A DNA stretch of 63,488 nt from F23-B02 sp963625655. Lineage in GTDB: Bacteria > Bacillota > Clostridia > Oscillospirales > Oscillospiraceae. The position numbers and the translations under genes are program-made. Of this stretch, positions 32,269-43,612 are shown piece by piece. Positions within the stretch are counted from its first letter, which is position 1, and each line of letters begins with the position of its first letter. The notes under the pieces were generated by a model, which saw nothing but the letters and a program-made list of their open reading frames with translations, was not told where the DNA came from and made no database searches. Location of the stretch: contig CAVFTS010000007.1 of the NCBI GenBank assembly GCA_963625655.1, forward strand, positions 1 through 63,488. The letters run 5' to 3'.

Positions 32269-34539
32269 CTAAGAAGCATTAATAACGACTCTGCCGTCCA
32301 AGTCCGTCCTATGTATCTCAATGCCCCGTAGCTCAAGCAAAGTCAGCACACGGTAAGACGGATGCCCGTAGCTGTTATAGCCGACCGATATTATCGCATC
32401 GGCAGGGTTTGCCTCGTTCAGCAGCTCCGACGAGCAGGAATAGTCGGAGCCGTGATGCCCGACGACCAAAAGGTCGGTGCCCGAAAGGTTATTATCCCGC
32501 ACGAGCATTTTCTCGACCGTCTGCCCTGCGTCGCCCGTAATGAGCGTGTCATAGCCGTCGAGCGAGACCGTAAGGAGCAGGCCTCTGTTATTGGAGTCGC
32601 TTCCTCTATACGGTTTATAAAAGCACATGTCTATTGCGCCTTCGCATATCGTCTCCGCACGCTCGGAGCAGTAGAGCTCCGTTCCGTATTGCCTCGCAAG
32701 CGCTCTGACGCTTCGGTACAGCTTGGCACTGTCACCGCACTTTGACGCCTCCGGTAAAATGATCCTGTCAACGTCCGTAAGGCACAGCAGCTTGTGCAGG
32801 CCGTTAACGTGGTCACTGTCAAGATGCGTCAGCACAAGGCAGTCTATGTGTGTCCTCCCTCTTGCGGAGAGGTACTGCGCAAGCTCCGCTCCGGCGTTTG
32901 TAAGTGTACCCGAACTGCCGCAGTCCACCGCAACGGTCGAGCTGCCCCGTGTGAATACAATACACTGACCGTTTCCGACGTCGAGGGCGGCAACGGTGCC
33001 CTCGTCACGGCTGCCGGCATATGCCGTGCCTGCGATCAGCAGTACAAGCGACATGAAACAAAGCGTCAAAAGTATCCGAAGCTTCGGGCGCTTTCTCAGC
33101 ACAAGGCACAGAGCAAGGGCAAGGTACATGGTACAAAGCCATAGCAAAACCGCCTTGTTTTCAACATACAGCGCAGAGTACGGAAGCCGAAGCACAAGCT
33201 TTGCCATGCCCGTGATATAGCGCGCTCCGTAAGAGGCAAGCGACGCCGCAAAGCTTGCGACCGGCAAAGATATAAGCGCCGCAGCACAAAGCACGATGCC
33301 GGATATGAAAACGAAGGACACCGCCCAAAGGCTCAGAACATTCGTAAGAACCGAGTACAGCGAAACGTACCCGAAATGCACGGCAACAAGCGGCACGGTA
33401 AAGACCGAGACCGCAAGTGAGCTTGAGACCGTTCCGGCTGCGTAATCCCCGATGCGTCCGAGAAAGCCGAGCTTATCTTTAAGCGTATTATACAGTGGCT
33501 GAGCAAACAAAACAATACCCGCCATAGCACCGAACGAAAGCTGCAATCCCACGCTCCCGCAGGCAAAGGGGTTTATAAGCAGAATGAGCGCCAACGCAAA
33601 GCCGAGCGAGGTGAGCGCATCGTTTTCACGTCCGAAAATGGGCGCCAAAAGCAGCAGCGTCTGCATTACTCCCGCTCTGACGGCGGACGGCGGCGCTCCG
33701 ACGACCAGCACAAACAGCCACACAAGCGTGATGCAGAAGCACGCCAGGGCTCTGCGGTTTCCTAAAACAAGCTGCAAAAATCCCACGAGGAACGCAACAT
33801 GCATACCCGAAACCGCAATGATGTGCGCAATGCCGGACACCGACATCGCCGTATTCAGCTCAACGTCTTCACGCAGCTCGCTTTTGTCTCCGACGATCAT
33901 CGAGAGCATGAACGGTGCCATATCGTCCGGGTAGATGCGAGATATTATCTCCCTGAGCTTGAGTGCGATGCTCTCCGGCAGGTATCTGACATCATCGTCT
34001 GAGCGCTCGATAATGCGAATGTTTCCCGCCAAGATCGCATTTGCCGTCAGCCCTTTTGACAGGTTGTAGTCGTAATACTCACCGTATTTCATGCGGGCGG
34101 ACTTAAATCTTAGCTCCGCCTCCACAATGTCGCCGGGGCAAAGCTCCGGCACATCGAAATCATAGACCGCAACGCAGGTCGAGCTTTCGGGCAGGTTCTT
34201 TTCACGAAGCGACAGGTGCAAAACCACCGAGCTGTCGGTATATTGCGGGTAGTCCTCGACTGCTGCACGCACCCTCAGCGTCTCGCCCTCAAGCGCTTCC
34301 GTCGGATAAAGCAGGCGCTCGGCAGTAAGCTTATAATAGCACAGCCCGAACGCTGCCGGCACGAGCAGCAGCAGTATTCTTTTTCTTGTGTTTCCTTTAA
34401 AGAGAAAACCGGTCAGCGCCGCTGCAAGGCATACGAGCGCCGCTATGTACAGGCTTTCTCCGTCTATAATATAATGAGCCGAAAATACACCCGCCGAGAA
34501 TCCGGCCGTAAGGCAGGCAAGCCTGCGTATCCCCTTCAA
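32269..34539 (-). CDS. comEC: ComEC/Rec2 DNA-uptake channel protein
   Basis: ComEC carries single-stranded DNA across the membrane in natural transformation. The 756-aa protein has N-terminal helices and an OB-like domain, the competence domain with SGIAHIIAVSGMHVAFLVGF, and a C-terminal metallo-beta-lactamase domain with LTHLDSDHVNGL and GHHGSDYS. The start is a TTG at 34539 preceded by GGGTGA; no in-frame ATG is nearby. A terminator hairpin lies directly upstream with no space for a promoter. Other com genes are not in the window. Confidence 0.93.
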   Translation of the reverse strand: MKGIRRLACLTAGFSAGVFSAHYIIDGESLYIAALVCLAAALTGFLFKGNTRKRILLLLVPAAFGLCYYKLTAERLLYPTEALEGETLRVRAAVEDYPQYTDSSVVLHLSLREKNLPESSTCVAVYDFDVPELCPGDIVEAELRFKSARMKYGEYYDYNLSKGLTANAILAGNIRIIERSDDDVRYLPESIALKLREIISRIYPDDMAPFMLSMIVGDKSELREDVELNTAMSVSGIAHIIAVSGMHVAFLVGFLQLVLGNRRALACFCITLVWLFVLVVGAPPSAVRAGVMQTLLLLAPIFGRENDALTSLGFALALILLINPFACGSVGLQLSFGAMAGIVLFAQPLYNTLKDKLGFLGRIGDYAAGTVSSSLAVSVFTVPLVAVHFGYVSLYSVLTNVLSLWAVSFVFISGIVLCAAALISLPVASFAASLASYGARYITGMAKLVLRLPYSALYVENKAVLLWLCTMYLALALCLVLRKRPKLRILLTLCFMSLVLLIAGTAYAGSRDEGTVAALDVGNGQCIVFTRGSSTVAVDCGSSGTLTNAGAELAQYLSARGRTHIDCLVLTHLDSDHVNGLHKLLCLTDVDRIILPEASKCGDSAKLYRSVRALARQYGTELYCSERAETICEGAIDMCFYKPYRGSDSNNRGLLLTVSLDGYDTLITGDAGQTVEKMLVRDNNLSGTDLLVVGHHGSDYSCSSELLNEANPADAIISVGYNSYGHPSYRVLTLLELRGIEIHRTDLDGRVVINAS

Positions 34540-34554
34540 TCATATCACCCACGC

Positions 34555-34590
34555 AAAAAAAGCAGAAAGCTTGGGACTTTCTGCTTTTTT
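34555..34590 (-). terminator. Terminator between the HIT gene and comEC
   Basis: AAAAAAGCAGAAAG (34556-34569) pairs with CTTTCTGCTTTTTT (34577-34590), so a U-tract follows on the minus strand. The comEC ribosome binding site begins within ten bases after it. Confidence 0.85.
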
Positions 34591-34599
34591 CTTTTATAT

Positions 34600-34941
34600 T
34601 TATGCCATTCCCTCGTTGAGCTTTTTGCCGCCCAAAAGGTGAAAATGCAGGTGCTTTACGGTCTGCCCTCCGTCCTCGCCGCAGTTGTTCACGACTCTGT
34701 AGCCGTTTTCGAGACCTTCGCTTTTTGCAATCTTTGCGATCGCTTCAAAGCACTTGCCGACCAGTGCGGAGTTTGAACCGTCTATCTCGTCGGCACAGCA
34801 GATGTGCTTTCTCGGCAGCACGAGAACGTGTACCGGTGCCTGCGGATTTATGTCTCTGAATGCATAGACGTATTCGTCCTCATACACCTTGGCGGAGGGG
34901 ATCTCTCCGTCGATTATTTTACAAAACAGGCAATCGTTCAT
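34600..34941 (-). CDS. HIT family (HinT-like) nucleotide hydrolase
   Basis: HIT proteins hydrolyse AMP-linked substrates such as adenosine phosphoramidates. The 113-aa protein has the usual N-terminal zinc-binding CLFCKIIDGEIPS and the histidine triad HLHFHLLGG near the C-terminus. ATGGAGGT precedes the start. It follows alaS by 15 bases and is probably co-transcribed, ending at the hairpin before comEC. Confidence 0.95.
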   Translation of the reverse strand: MNDCLFCKIIDGEIPSAKVYEDEYVYAFRDINPQAPVHVLVLPRKHICCADEIDGSNSALVGKCFEAIAKIAKSEGLENGYRVVNNCGEDGGQTVKHLHFHLLGGKKLNEGMA

Positions 34942-34956
34942 GGTTTTACCTCCATA

Positions 34957-37619
<2,663 letters not shown>

Positions 37620-37623
<4 letters not shown>

Positions 37624-38825
37624 TTCTTTACTCTCCTCACTATTGATAGCTTAGAGCAGCTTTTGGGAAGCTGCATTTTAAATCTCATCATGGCGTGGGG
37701 CGTTGCGGTTATGCTCTCCCCCGCCTCGTTTATCATTTCTCCGGCGGTAAACCGCAGAGGCTCCGCATCGTTCGTAAGCAGCTCAAGCGTATCGCCGACG
37801 CTAAAGCGGTTGCGCTGCGTAAGCTCCGCCATGCCGTTTTCGCCACAGTCCTCGACCACGGCGCAGACCTCCGCCCCCGAAAAGTACGAAGCATCCGAGT
37901 AGTGCTGCCCCGGATAGCCGTAGTAAAAGCCGGTAGTATAGGGTCGATGGCTCACCATATCGACCTCACGGCGCCACACTTCGGGAAGCTCCCGCCCTAT
38001 AACGGCACAGTCTATCGCATGGCGGTAGGCATTCGTGACGGCGGCGGCGTAGTACGCCGACTTCATACGACCCTCTATTTTCATGCTCGTGACGCCCGCA
38101 CTTATAAGCTCCGGGATATGCTCAATCATGCACATATCCCGTGAGTTCATGATATGCGTTCCGCCGTCCTCACTTATCTCGAAGTATTCGCCGGGGCGGG
38201 ATTCCTCCACGAGACGGTACTTCCATCTGCACGGCTGCGCGCAGGTGCCACGGTTTGCGTCTCTCCCGGTGAGGTAGTTCGACAGCAGACAGCGCCCGGA
38301 GAACGACACACACATCGCACCGTGAACAAAGGCTTCGATCTGAAGCTCCTTCGGTGTATTGGCCCGGATGGTGAATATGTCCTCCATCGGCGTTTCCCTT
38401 GCGAGGACTACACGCTTTGCACCCATGTCGTACAGCGCACGTGCGGTTGCGCTGTTTATGACACCGAGCTGCGTACTCACATGACGCTCAACTCTCGGTG
38501 CGTACCTTTCCGCAGCACGCATGACGCCGAGGTCGGCAATTATGAATGCATCGACCCCGGCCTCCTCCGCCGACTCCAAAAATGCGGGCAGCTCCGCAAG
38601 CTCCGATTCTCTCGGCAGGGTGTTGCAGGTGAGGTGTACCTTAACGCCCTTCTCGTGTGAAAGCTTTACTGCGGAGGAAAGCTGTTCAAAATTAAAATTA
38701 CCTGCGGCAGCACGCATTCCGAAGCGTTCTCCCGCAAGGTAAACGGCGTCAGCGCCGTAGTGGAGCGCCATTTTAAGGCGCTCCATATCGCCTGCCGGCG
38801 ACAAAAGTTCCGGCTTATCAATCAT
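37620..38825 (-). CDS. U32 peptidase family protein, TrhP/YrrO-like
   Basis: U32 family members of this type act in prephenate-dependent 5-hydroxyuridine formation in tRNA (TrhP, YrrO, YegQ) rather than as proven proteases. The 401-aa protein starts IDKPELLSPAGDMERLKMAL and contains the signature HGAMCVSFSGRCLLSNYLTG and a C-AQPCRWKY cysteine motif that probably holds iron-sulfur. The ATG at 38825 overlaps mltG by 8 bases (ATGATTGA). Its place between mltG and alaS matches the yrrL-yrrO region of Bacillus. Two U32 paralogues are usual there; one is seen here. Confidence 0.85.
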
Positions 38826-40131
38826 AGTTCTGTGTTGCGACAAAGGCTTCGAACTCGGAGCTGGAGCTGAAGAATCTGTGTGTACCTGTCTCGGTATCGA
38901 GCGCATAGAACAGATAGTTCGTATCCGCCGGGCGAAGCGCAGCCTTTATTGAGGCAAGACCCGGACTGCATATTGCCGTGGGCGGCAGTCCTACGCTTAT
39001 TCTCGTGTTGTACGGCGAATCGCTTTGCAGCATCTCGGCGGTCGGCGCACCGACGTGGTCGGGGTATTCGTACAGCGTCGTGGAGTCTATCTGCAACGGC
39101 CAGTCCTTTTCGAGTCGGTTATAAATGACCGAAGCAATCCTCGCACGCTCGTCGTCGTTCGCCGCTTCCTTTTCAATCATTGAAGCGATGTTGACGATCT
39201 CCGCCCAGCTGAGCCCCGTGCTTTCCTGCCAATCGTACATTTCCTTGGTCAGACGGTAGTGGAAGCCGCTGAGCAGCTTGTTTATGGCGCTGGAGGCGGG
39301 CATTCCTTCGTAGAACTCATAGGTGTCCGGGAACAGGAAGCCCTCAAGTCTGCCGGCATTTCCCGTCTCGACGCCCTCGAGGAACTTGTAGTTAAAGCTT
39401 GCGTTGGCGGCGGCTTCCATCAGCTCGTCGTATTCGCAAACGCCCTCCTCGTCAAGCTTTTTGAATATCTGATCCATCGTGTAGCCTTCGGGGAAGGTTA
39501 TATTTATGCGAACCATGGAGTTGGAGCCGGACTGCATCTTCTTTACGAGCGCCCTGTAGTCGTAGCTGCCCTTCAAAACATAGGTGCCGGGGTCGATCGT
39601 ATTCTCCGCATCGGCAAGCGAGCAGTAGATCTTAAACAGCCACTTGTACTTGATGATGCCGGCATCGTAAAGCTCGTCGGTGACAAAGTCGATGTCCGCA
39701 ACATAATCCTTCTGCTTTACGGTTTTGCCGTTTTCATCCGTTGTCTCCGTGATCTTCACCTCGAACTTGTCCTTTGGAAGAACGACGGTCTCGGTGATGT
39801 CCGAGGCATTGAGCGCCAGTATATCCGTCGCCGCAAGCCACGCAAGGCAGGCAAGTATGACGCTGACGCTGATGACAAACACGATGTACAGCAGGCCGTT
39901 GAGCGCACCGTGCTTTTCCGGCTTCTTTGAAGCTCCCGACGGCGCTGCGGCTTTGGGTGCAGCCGTCTTATCGGCAGGCATCTTTGCGGGCTTCTTTGCG
40001 GAAGCGGTCTTTTCGGCGGCGGGCTTTGAAGCGCTCGACTTTGTCTGCTTCTTTGCGGGAGCAGGCTTTGCCTTCTGCGTGGTTTCGGATTTCTTCCCGA
40101 ACAGCTCGTCAAAATTTACTTCGTCGATCAT
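38818..40131 (-). CDS. mltG: Endolytic transglycosylase MltG
   Basis: MltG (YceG) cuts nascent glycan strands at the membrane. The 437-aa protein has an unusual Lys/Ala-rich cytoplasmic N-terminus of about 75 residues, one membrane helix (LLYIVFVISVSVILACLAWL), a LysM-like subdomain with MVRINITFPEGYTMDQI, and the catalytic region IASMIEKEAANDDERARIASV, with the catalytic Glu in IEKEA, followed by LQIDSTTLYEYP. AAAGGAG seven bases before 40131 selects the start. It heads the leftward block. Confidence 0.94.
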   Translation of the reverse strand: MIDEVNFDELFGKKSETTQKAKPAPAKKQTKSSASKPAAEKTASAKKPAKMPADKTAAPKAAAPSGASKKPEKHGALNGLLYIVFVISVSVILACLAWLAATDILALNASDITETVVLPKDKFEVKITETTDENGKTVKQKDYVADIDFVTDELYDAGIIKYKWLFKIYCSLADAENTIDPGTYVLKGSYDYRALVKKMQSGSNSMVRINITFPEGYTMDQIFKKLDEEGVCEYDELMEAAANASFNYKFLEGVETGNAGRLEGFLFPDTYEFYEGMPASSAINKLLSGFHYRLTKEMYDWQESTGLSWAEIVNIASMIEKEAANDDERARIASVIYNRLEKDWPLQIDSTTLYEYPDHVGAPTAEMLQSDSPYNTRISVGLPPTAICSPGLASIKAALRPADTNYLFYALDTETGTHRFFSSSSEFEAFVATQNYD

Positions 40132-40191
40132 TGCATATCTCCTTTGATCGGTTAGTAACCGGAATCCGTGGTCCGGCATAATATATCTCAG

Positions 40192-40209
40192 ACGCAGAAA
40201 GTTCTGCGT
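40192..40209. repeat. Perfect inverted repeat between mltG and the Cys-rich gene
   Basis: ACGCAGAA (40192-40199) and TTCTGCGT (40202-40209) form an inverted repeat with a 2-base centre, too tight for a terminator and so possibly an operator. A second inverted pair GTCCG/CGGAC lies at about 40236-40251. Confidence 0.4.
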
Positions 40210-40290
40210 ATTCCGTTATAGCAGCGCTCACAATTGTCCGCCGCACCGGACGGTGACACGCAATACATTGTGCGGGGAAAGGGTTATTTT

Positions 40291-40422
40291 ATGTTCTGCG
40301 GAAACAATAACAGCTGCATCTGGATCATCATCATTCTCCTGATACTCTTCTTCGCCTGCGGCGGCTGCGGCAACGACGGTTGCGGCTGCGGCTGCGGCAG
40401 CAACAACGGCTGCGGCTGCTAA
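40291..40422 (+). CDS. 43-aa high-cysteine mini-protein with membrane helix
   Basis: The product is MFCGNNNSCIWIIIILLILF then a tail of Gly, Cys and Asn (CGGCGNDGCGCGCGSNNGCG). It has one hydrophobic helix and nine cysteines, seven of them in the 20-residue tail. It resembles short clostridial proteins annotated as chorion-class high-cysteine proteins and, loosely, the YjcZ-like spore proteins. The start follows AAAGG by eight bases and the gene has its own terminator. Function is unknown; metal binding or disulfide-linked coat material are possibilities. Confidence 0.7.
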   Translation: MFCGNNNSCIWIIIILLILFFACGGCGNDGCGCGCGSNNGCGC

Positions 40423-40434
40423 GCTTCAATGCTT

Positions 40435-40467
40435 CTGAGGCTCCTTCGGGAGTCTCAGTTTTATTTT
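40435..40467. terminator. Terminator after the Cys-rich gene
   Basis: CTGAGGCTCC pairs with GGAGTCTCAG (one G-U) around a TTCG tetraloop, followed by TTTTATTTT, which contains the stop codon of the convergent tmk gene (40461-40463). Confidence 0.9.
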
Positions 40468-41135
40468 AATGCGTCCGTAATGACGGAGTATATCTCCTCA
40501 TGCTTGTCCTCGATGCTGCGCTCGGCTCCGTTTAGTAAAAACGGTATCCTGTGCCAACCGTAATGCTCGGCGGCTCTGTCCGCAACACGGAGACAGTTTT
40601 TAAGATACTCAATATCCTTCTCGTGAATGTCGGCATGAGTGTTCGTCTTCTCCTGACGGTGCTTCATCCTCGCAAGCGAGGTCTCGATGTCCACGTCAAG
40701 ATATATCACAAGATCCGGGACAGGCAGTCCCATTTTGTTATGCTCAAGATCGTACAGCCAATCGAAAAACGGCAGCAGCTCGTCATCCGGCAGCTTCGAT
40801 CCCTGATGCACGGCATTGGAGGTCGTGTACCTGTCGGACAGCACAAAGCCGCCCGCAGAGTGGTACTCGCCCCAGTCTCTTTTATAGGATGCAAATCTGT
40901 CCACGGCGAAGAAGGTCGACGCCGTGTACGCATTGACATCCGTCGGATTTGAGCCGAACTCTCCGTTTAGGTACATACGGATGAGTGCGGAGCTTTCGTT
41001 ATCGTATCGGGGAAAAACTATGTGACGGTAGTCGATGCCGTCCGCTTGGAGTCTGGCGCAAACCCTTCTGTAATGTGCGGATTTGCCGCTTCCGTCTATT
41101 CCTTCAAATACTATCAGCTTACCCTTTGTGTCCAT
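40461..41135 (-). CDS. tmk: Thymidylate kinase
   Basis: Tmk phosphorylates dTMP to dTDP. The 224-aa protein has the P-loop FEGIDGSGKSAHY, the DR(Y/S) motif as LSDRYTTSN and a lid region with KHRQEKTNTHADIHEKD. It overlaps the tagA-like gene by 17 bases and has no Shine-Dalgarno of its own, so translation is probably coupled. It ends the leftward sir2-tagA-tmk operon. Confidence 0.9.
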   Translation of the reverse strand: MDTKGKLIVFEGIDGSGKSAHYRRVCARLQADGIDYRHIVFPRYDNESSALIRMYLNGEFGSNPTDVNAYTASTFFAVDRFASYKRDWGEYHSAGGFVLSDRYTTSNAVHQGSKLPDDELLPFFDWLYDLEHNKMGLPVPDLVIYLDVDIETSLARMKHRQEKTNTHADIHEKDIEYLKNCLRVADRAAEHYGWHRIPFLLNGAERSIEDKHEEIYSVITDALK

Positions 41136-41862
41136 TGAAAGTTTTTTTGATCCTCGTTTCTACGGCTTTAGTCATAAACAGCGGGAGCCTTGCGATGCGC
41201 TTAAAGCGCCACGGCTCCTTTATGCAGCGGTGGAGCCACTCGAGTCCGAGCCTTTGCCATATCCTCGGCGCTCTGTCGGTAACTCCCGCAAACACGTCAA
41301 GCGATCCGCCGAGACCGCCCATAAGTCCCACGTCGAGACGGGATGCGTTGTCATACATCCACAGCTCCTGCTTCGGTGCGCCGAGGCACACCATCAGAAA
41401 ATCGGGCCTTGCGGCGTTTATCGCCTCGATTATCGGTTCCGAGTCCTTAAAATATCCGTCCTGCGTCCCGCAGACGACGAGTCCGGGGTACTTCTCCTTA
41501 AGATTCTCCGCCGCCTTTTCCGCAACGCCGGGCTTTGCGCCAAGCAGGAACACGCTCCCGCCGATGCCGGACAGCCGCTCTATCACGGCTTCGCATATCT
41601 CGATGCCGGGCAGACGCTCTTTAAGCGGGGTACCGAGAATCTTTGCCGCCTTTACGACGCCGATACCGTCCGATATGACGAGGTCGGCATTTTCCGCTGC
41701 GGTTTTGAGCGCTTCGTTATCCCAGCTTGCCATGACTATTTCGGGGTTGGGCGTTACCATATATGAGGATGCGTGCTTTTCTATAAGCTCCATGCACACA
41801 TTGACCGTTTCTTCCTTCGTCAGATTGTCAAACCCGACGCCAAGCACTTCTATCCTACTCAA
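41119..41862 (-). CDS. WecG/TagA/CpsF family glycosyltransferase
   Basis: Members transfer N-acetylmannosamine(uronic acid) to lipid-linked sugars in teichoic acid or capsule synthesis. The 247-aa protein shows the family segments VTPNPEIVMASWDNEAL, ISDGIGVVKAAKILGTPL, and FLMVCLGAPKQELWM, and ends with the positively charged C-terminus that binds the membrane. The start is a TTG whose TTGA overlaps the sir2 stop. No other wall-polymer genes are nearby, so the polymer concerned is unknown. Confidence 0.88.
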   Translation of the reverse strand: MSRIEVLGVGFDNLTKEETVNVCMELIEKHASSYMVTPNPEIVMASWDNEALKTAAENADLVISDGIGVVKAAKILGTPLKERLPGIEICEAVIERLSGIGGSVFLLGAKPGVAEKAAENLKEKYPGLVVCGTQDGYFKDSEPIIEAINAARPDFLMVCLGAPKQELWMYDNASRLDVGLMGGLGGSLDVFAGVTDRAPRIWQRLGLEWLHRCIKEPWRFKRIARLPLFMTKAVETRIKKTFNGHKG

Positions 41863-42575
41863 AGTCTACCGAACACCCTTCCGATTTTTTCGTTTATCAC
41901 CAAATCCGCTTCATTGTCATAAGGCGTGCTGCCGAGGTTAATGAGCGCAAGCTTATTGCCCCGGTAATAATTTATCAGTCCGGCAGCCGGATACACGTTC
42001 AGGGATGTTCCCCCGATTATAAGCACCTCCGCCTCCGAAATATAGCGAAGCGCCCGTGTCATTATGCTCTCATCCAGCGGTTCCTCATACAAAACGATGT
42101 CGGGTCTTATAACGCCGCCGCAGGAGCAATACGGCACTCCCTCTCCGTGGTTCATCTTATCCGCAGGGTATGGTTTTCCGCAGGCAGAGCAGTAGCTTCT
42201 TAAAATGCTGCCGTGCAGCTCAAGCACGTTTTTACTGCCCGCCGCCTGATGCAGTCCGTCTATATTCTGCGTTATAACCGCACGAAGCTTTCCCTCACGC
42301 TCAAGCTCCGCAAGCTTTAGGTGGGCGGCGTTCGGCTTCACCCCGTCGATGACGAGCTTTTCACGGTGGAAGCGGTAATACTCCTCCGGATAGCGGACGA
42401 AAAAGCTGTGACTGAGTATCGTTTCGGGAGGGTATTTCCACTGCTGATTGTACAGCCCGTCAACACTGCGGAAGTCGGGGATCCCGCTCTCCGTGGACAC
42501 TCCGGCGCCGCCGAAAAACACAACGTTGTCGCTGCTGTCTATCCATTTTTTCAGGAGCTGAATTTTCTCGTCCAT
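41859..42575 (-). CDS. Sir2-family NAD-dependent protein deacylase
   Basis: Sirtuins remove acyl groups from lysines using NAD. The 238-aa protein has the NAD-binding GAGVSTESGIPDFRS, TQNIDGLHQ, the catalytic His in ELHGS, and the zinc pairs CSAC and CSCG. AAAGGG upstream and a clear promoter at 42608-42636 mark it as the first gene of the sir2-tagA-tmk operon. Confidence 0.94.
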   Translation of the reverse strand: MDEKIQLLKKWIDSSDNVVFFGGAGVSTESGIPDFRSVDGLYNQQWKYPPETILSHSFFVRYPEEYYRFHREKLVIDGVKPNAAHLKLAELEREGKLRAVITQNIDGLHQAAGSKNVLELHGSILRSYCSACGKPYPADKMNHGEGVPYCSCGGVIRPDIVLYEEPLDESIMTRALRYISEAEVLIIGGTSLNVYPAAGLINYYRGNKLALINLGSTPYDNEADLVINEKIGRVFGRL

Positions 42576-42607
42576 ACTGCGGTCGCCCTTTCTGTTTGAA
42601 TTATTTC

Positions 42608-42636
42608 ATTATACTATATCGGCGTATCATAATCAA
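42608..42636 (-). promoter_or_regulatory. Promoter of the sir2-tagA-tmk operon
   Basis: TTGATT (42636-42631) and TATAAT (42613-42608) are 17 bases apart on the minus strand. Confidence 0.7.
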
Positions 42637-42650
42637 GTAATTATTCTCGT

Positions 42651-42678
42651 ACCGCAAAGCATTTCGGCACTTTACGGT
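42651..42678 (-). terminator. Terminator-like hairpin at the end of the OGG gene
   Basis: ACCGTAAAG and CTTTGCGGT form a 9-bp stem with one wobble pair. It contains the gene's TAA stop codon; no U-tract follows. Confidence 0.4.
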
Positions 42679-43493
42679 GCATTTGCCACATCGTCGCCGC
42701 TTCTTGCGTAGTAGAAGATATACTGCTGCGCAAGTCCGGCATACCTTCCGAGAGTTTCGGGGTCAAAGTCCGGCGGAAAATGCTCCCTGAGCGCACGCTT
42801 CATCCACACGTCTACGGGAAACGCCTCCGTGTGGTTAAGCCCAAACAGCACTACGCAGTTTGCGACCTTCTCCCCTATACCCTTCAGCTTCCGAAGCTCC
42901 TTCACCGCCTCACGGCAGTCAAGCTCCTTTAGTCTTTCAAGGTCAAGCTCGCCCGTGCTGACCGCTCTCGCCGCCGTCATTATATACTCCGCACGGTATC
43001 CGCAGCGCAGCGCCCTGAGATCGTCCTCGCCCAGTGCGGCAACGGTCTCCGCCGAAGGAAAAGTATATCGGCGTTCGCCGTCAAAACAGACAGCTTTTCC
43101 GAAATTTTCGCAAAGCCGTTCGACGATGCCCTTGATGCGGGTGATATTGTTGCACTGGGAGATAATAAACGAGCAAAGCGCCTCCCACGGCTCCTGCCTG
43201 AGTATGCGTATACCCTTCCCGAACTCTCGGCAACGCTCCAAATATTCACCCGTAAAGCCTGAGCCTGCAAGCTCATAATCGGTGTCCATGTCAAAGTAGC
43301 TGCGCCAAAAGCTCTCCGGCGCTTCTGATGTTATGTAAACCTTGTCGCCGTCCGCAAATACCTTTGCCGGATTTTCTCCCGCAACGCCGTGATACACTCC
43401 GTTTTCGTCGGCGTTCCAACGGAAGCACTGCCCGCATTCAAAGGTTTTTACTACGTCGAGCTTGTCTGTTCCGCACAGCTCAAAAGTGTTCAT
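42672..43493 (-). CDS. 8-oxoguanine DNA glycosylase/AP lyase, OGG1 type
   Basis: OGG1-type enzymes excise 8-oxoguanine opposite cytosine. The 273-aa protein has the N-terminal OGG domain with ECGQCFRWNADENGVYHGV, then a helix-hairpin-helix-GPD region, LRKLKGIGEKVANCVVLFGL followed by PVDVWMKRAL. The catalytic Lys is in GEKVA and the conserved Asp in PVDVW. It has its own promoter and is divergent from the CoA-transferase gene. Confidence 0.92.
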   Translation of the reverse strand: MNTFELCGTDKLDVVKTFECGQCFRWNADENGVYHGVAGENPAKVFADGDKVYITSEAPESFWRSYFDMDTDYELAGSGFTGEYLERCREFGKGIRILRQEPWEALCSFIISQCNNITRIKGIVERLCENFGKAVCFDGERRYTFPSAETVAALGEDDLRALRCGYRAEYIMTAARAVSTGELDLERLKELDCREAVKELRKLKGIGEKVANCVVLFGLNHTEAFPVDVWMKRALREHFPPDFDPETLGRYAGLAQQYIFYYARSGDDVANAP

Positions 43494-43515
43494 GGTCTCA
43501 CCTCATTTATACTAT

Positions 43516-43544
43516 ATTGTACTATGCTTGAGTCGATTTTACAA
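43516..43544 (-). promoter_or_regulatory. Promoter of the OGG gene
   Basis: TTGTAA (43544-43539) and TACAAT (43521-43516) are 17 bases apart on the minus strand. Confidence 0.6.
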
Positions 43545-43556
43545 GCGTAAGCTCTA

Positions 43557-43585
43557 TTGCCATTTTCGGCAAACTGTGCGATAAT
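43557..43585 (+). promoter_or_regulatory. Promoter of the CoA-transferase operon
   Basis: TTGCCA (43557-43562) and GATAAT (43580-43585) are 17 bases apart, with an extended -10 TGC. Confidence 0.65.
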
Positions 43586-43612
43586 AACGGCATCAAATTA
43601 CCGGAGGCAGCT

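Noticed and set aside
37624..37700. Possible T-box leader for alaS
   Set aside because: alaS overlaps the preceding U32 gene by 4 bases, so there is no leader.
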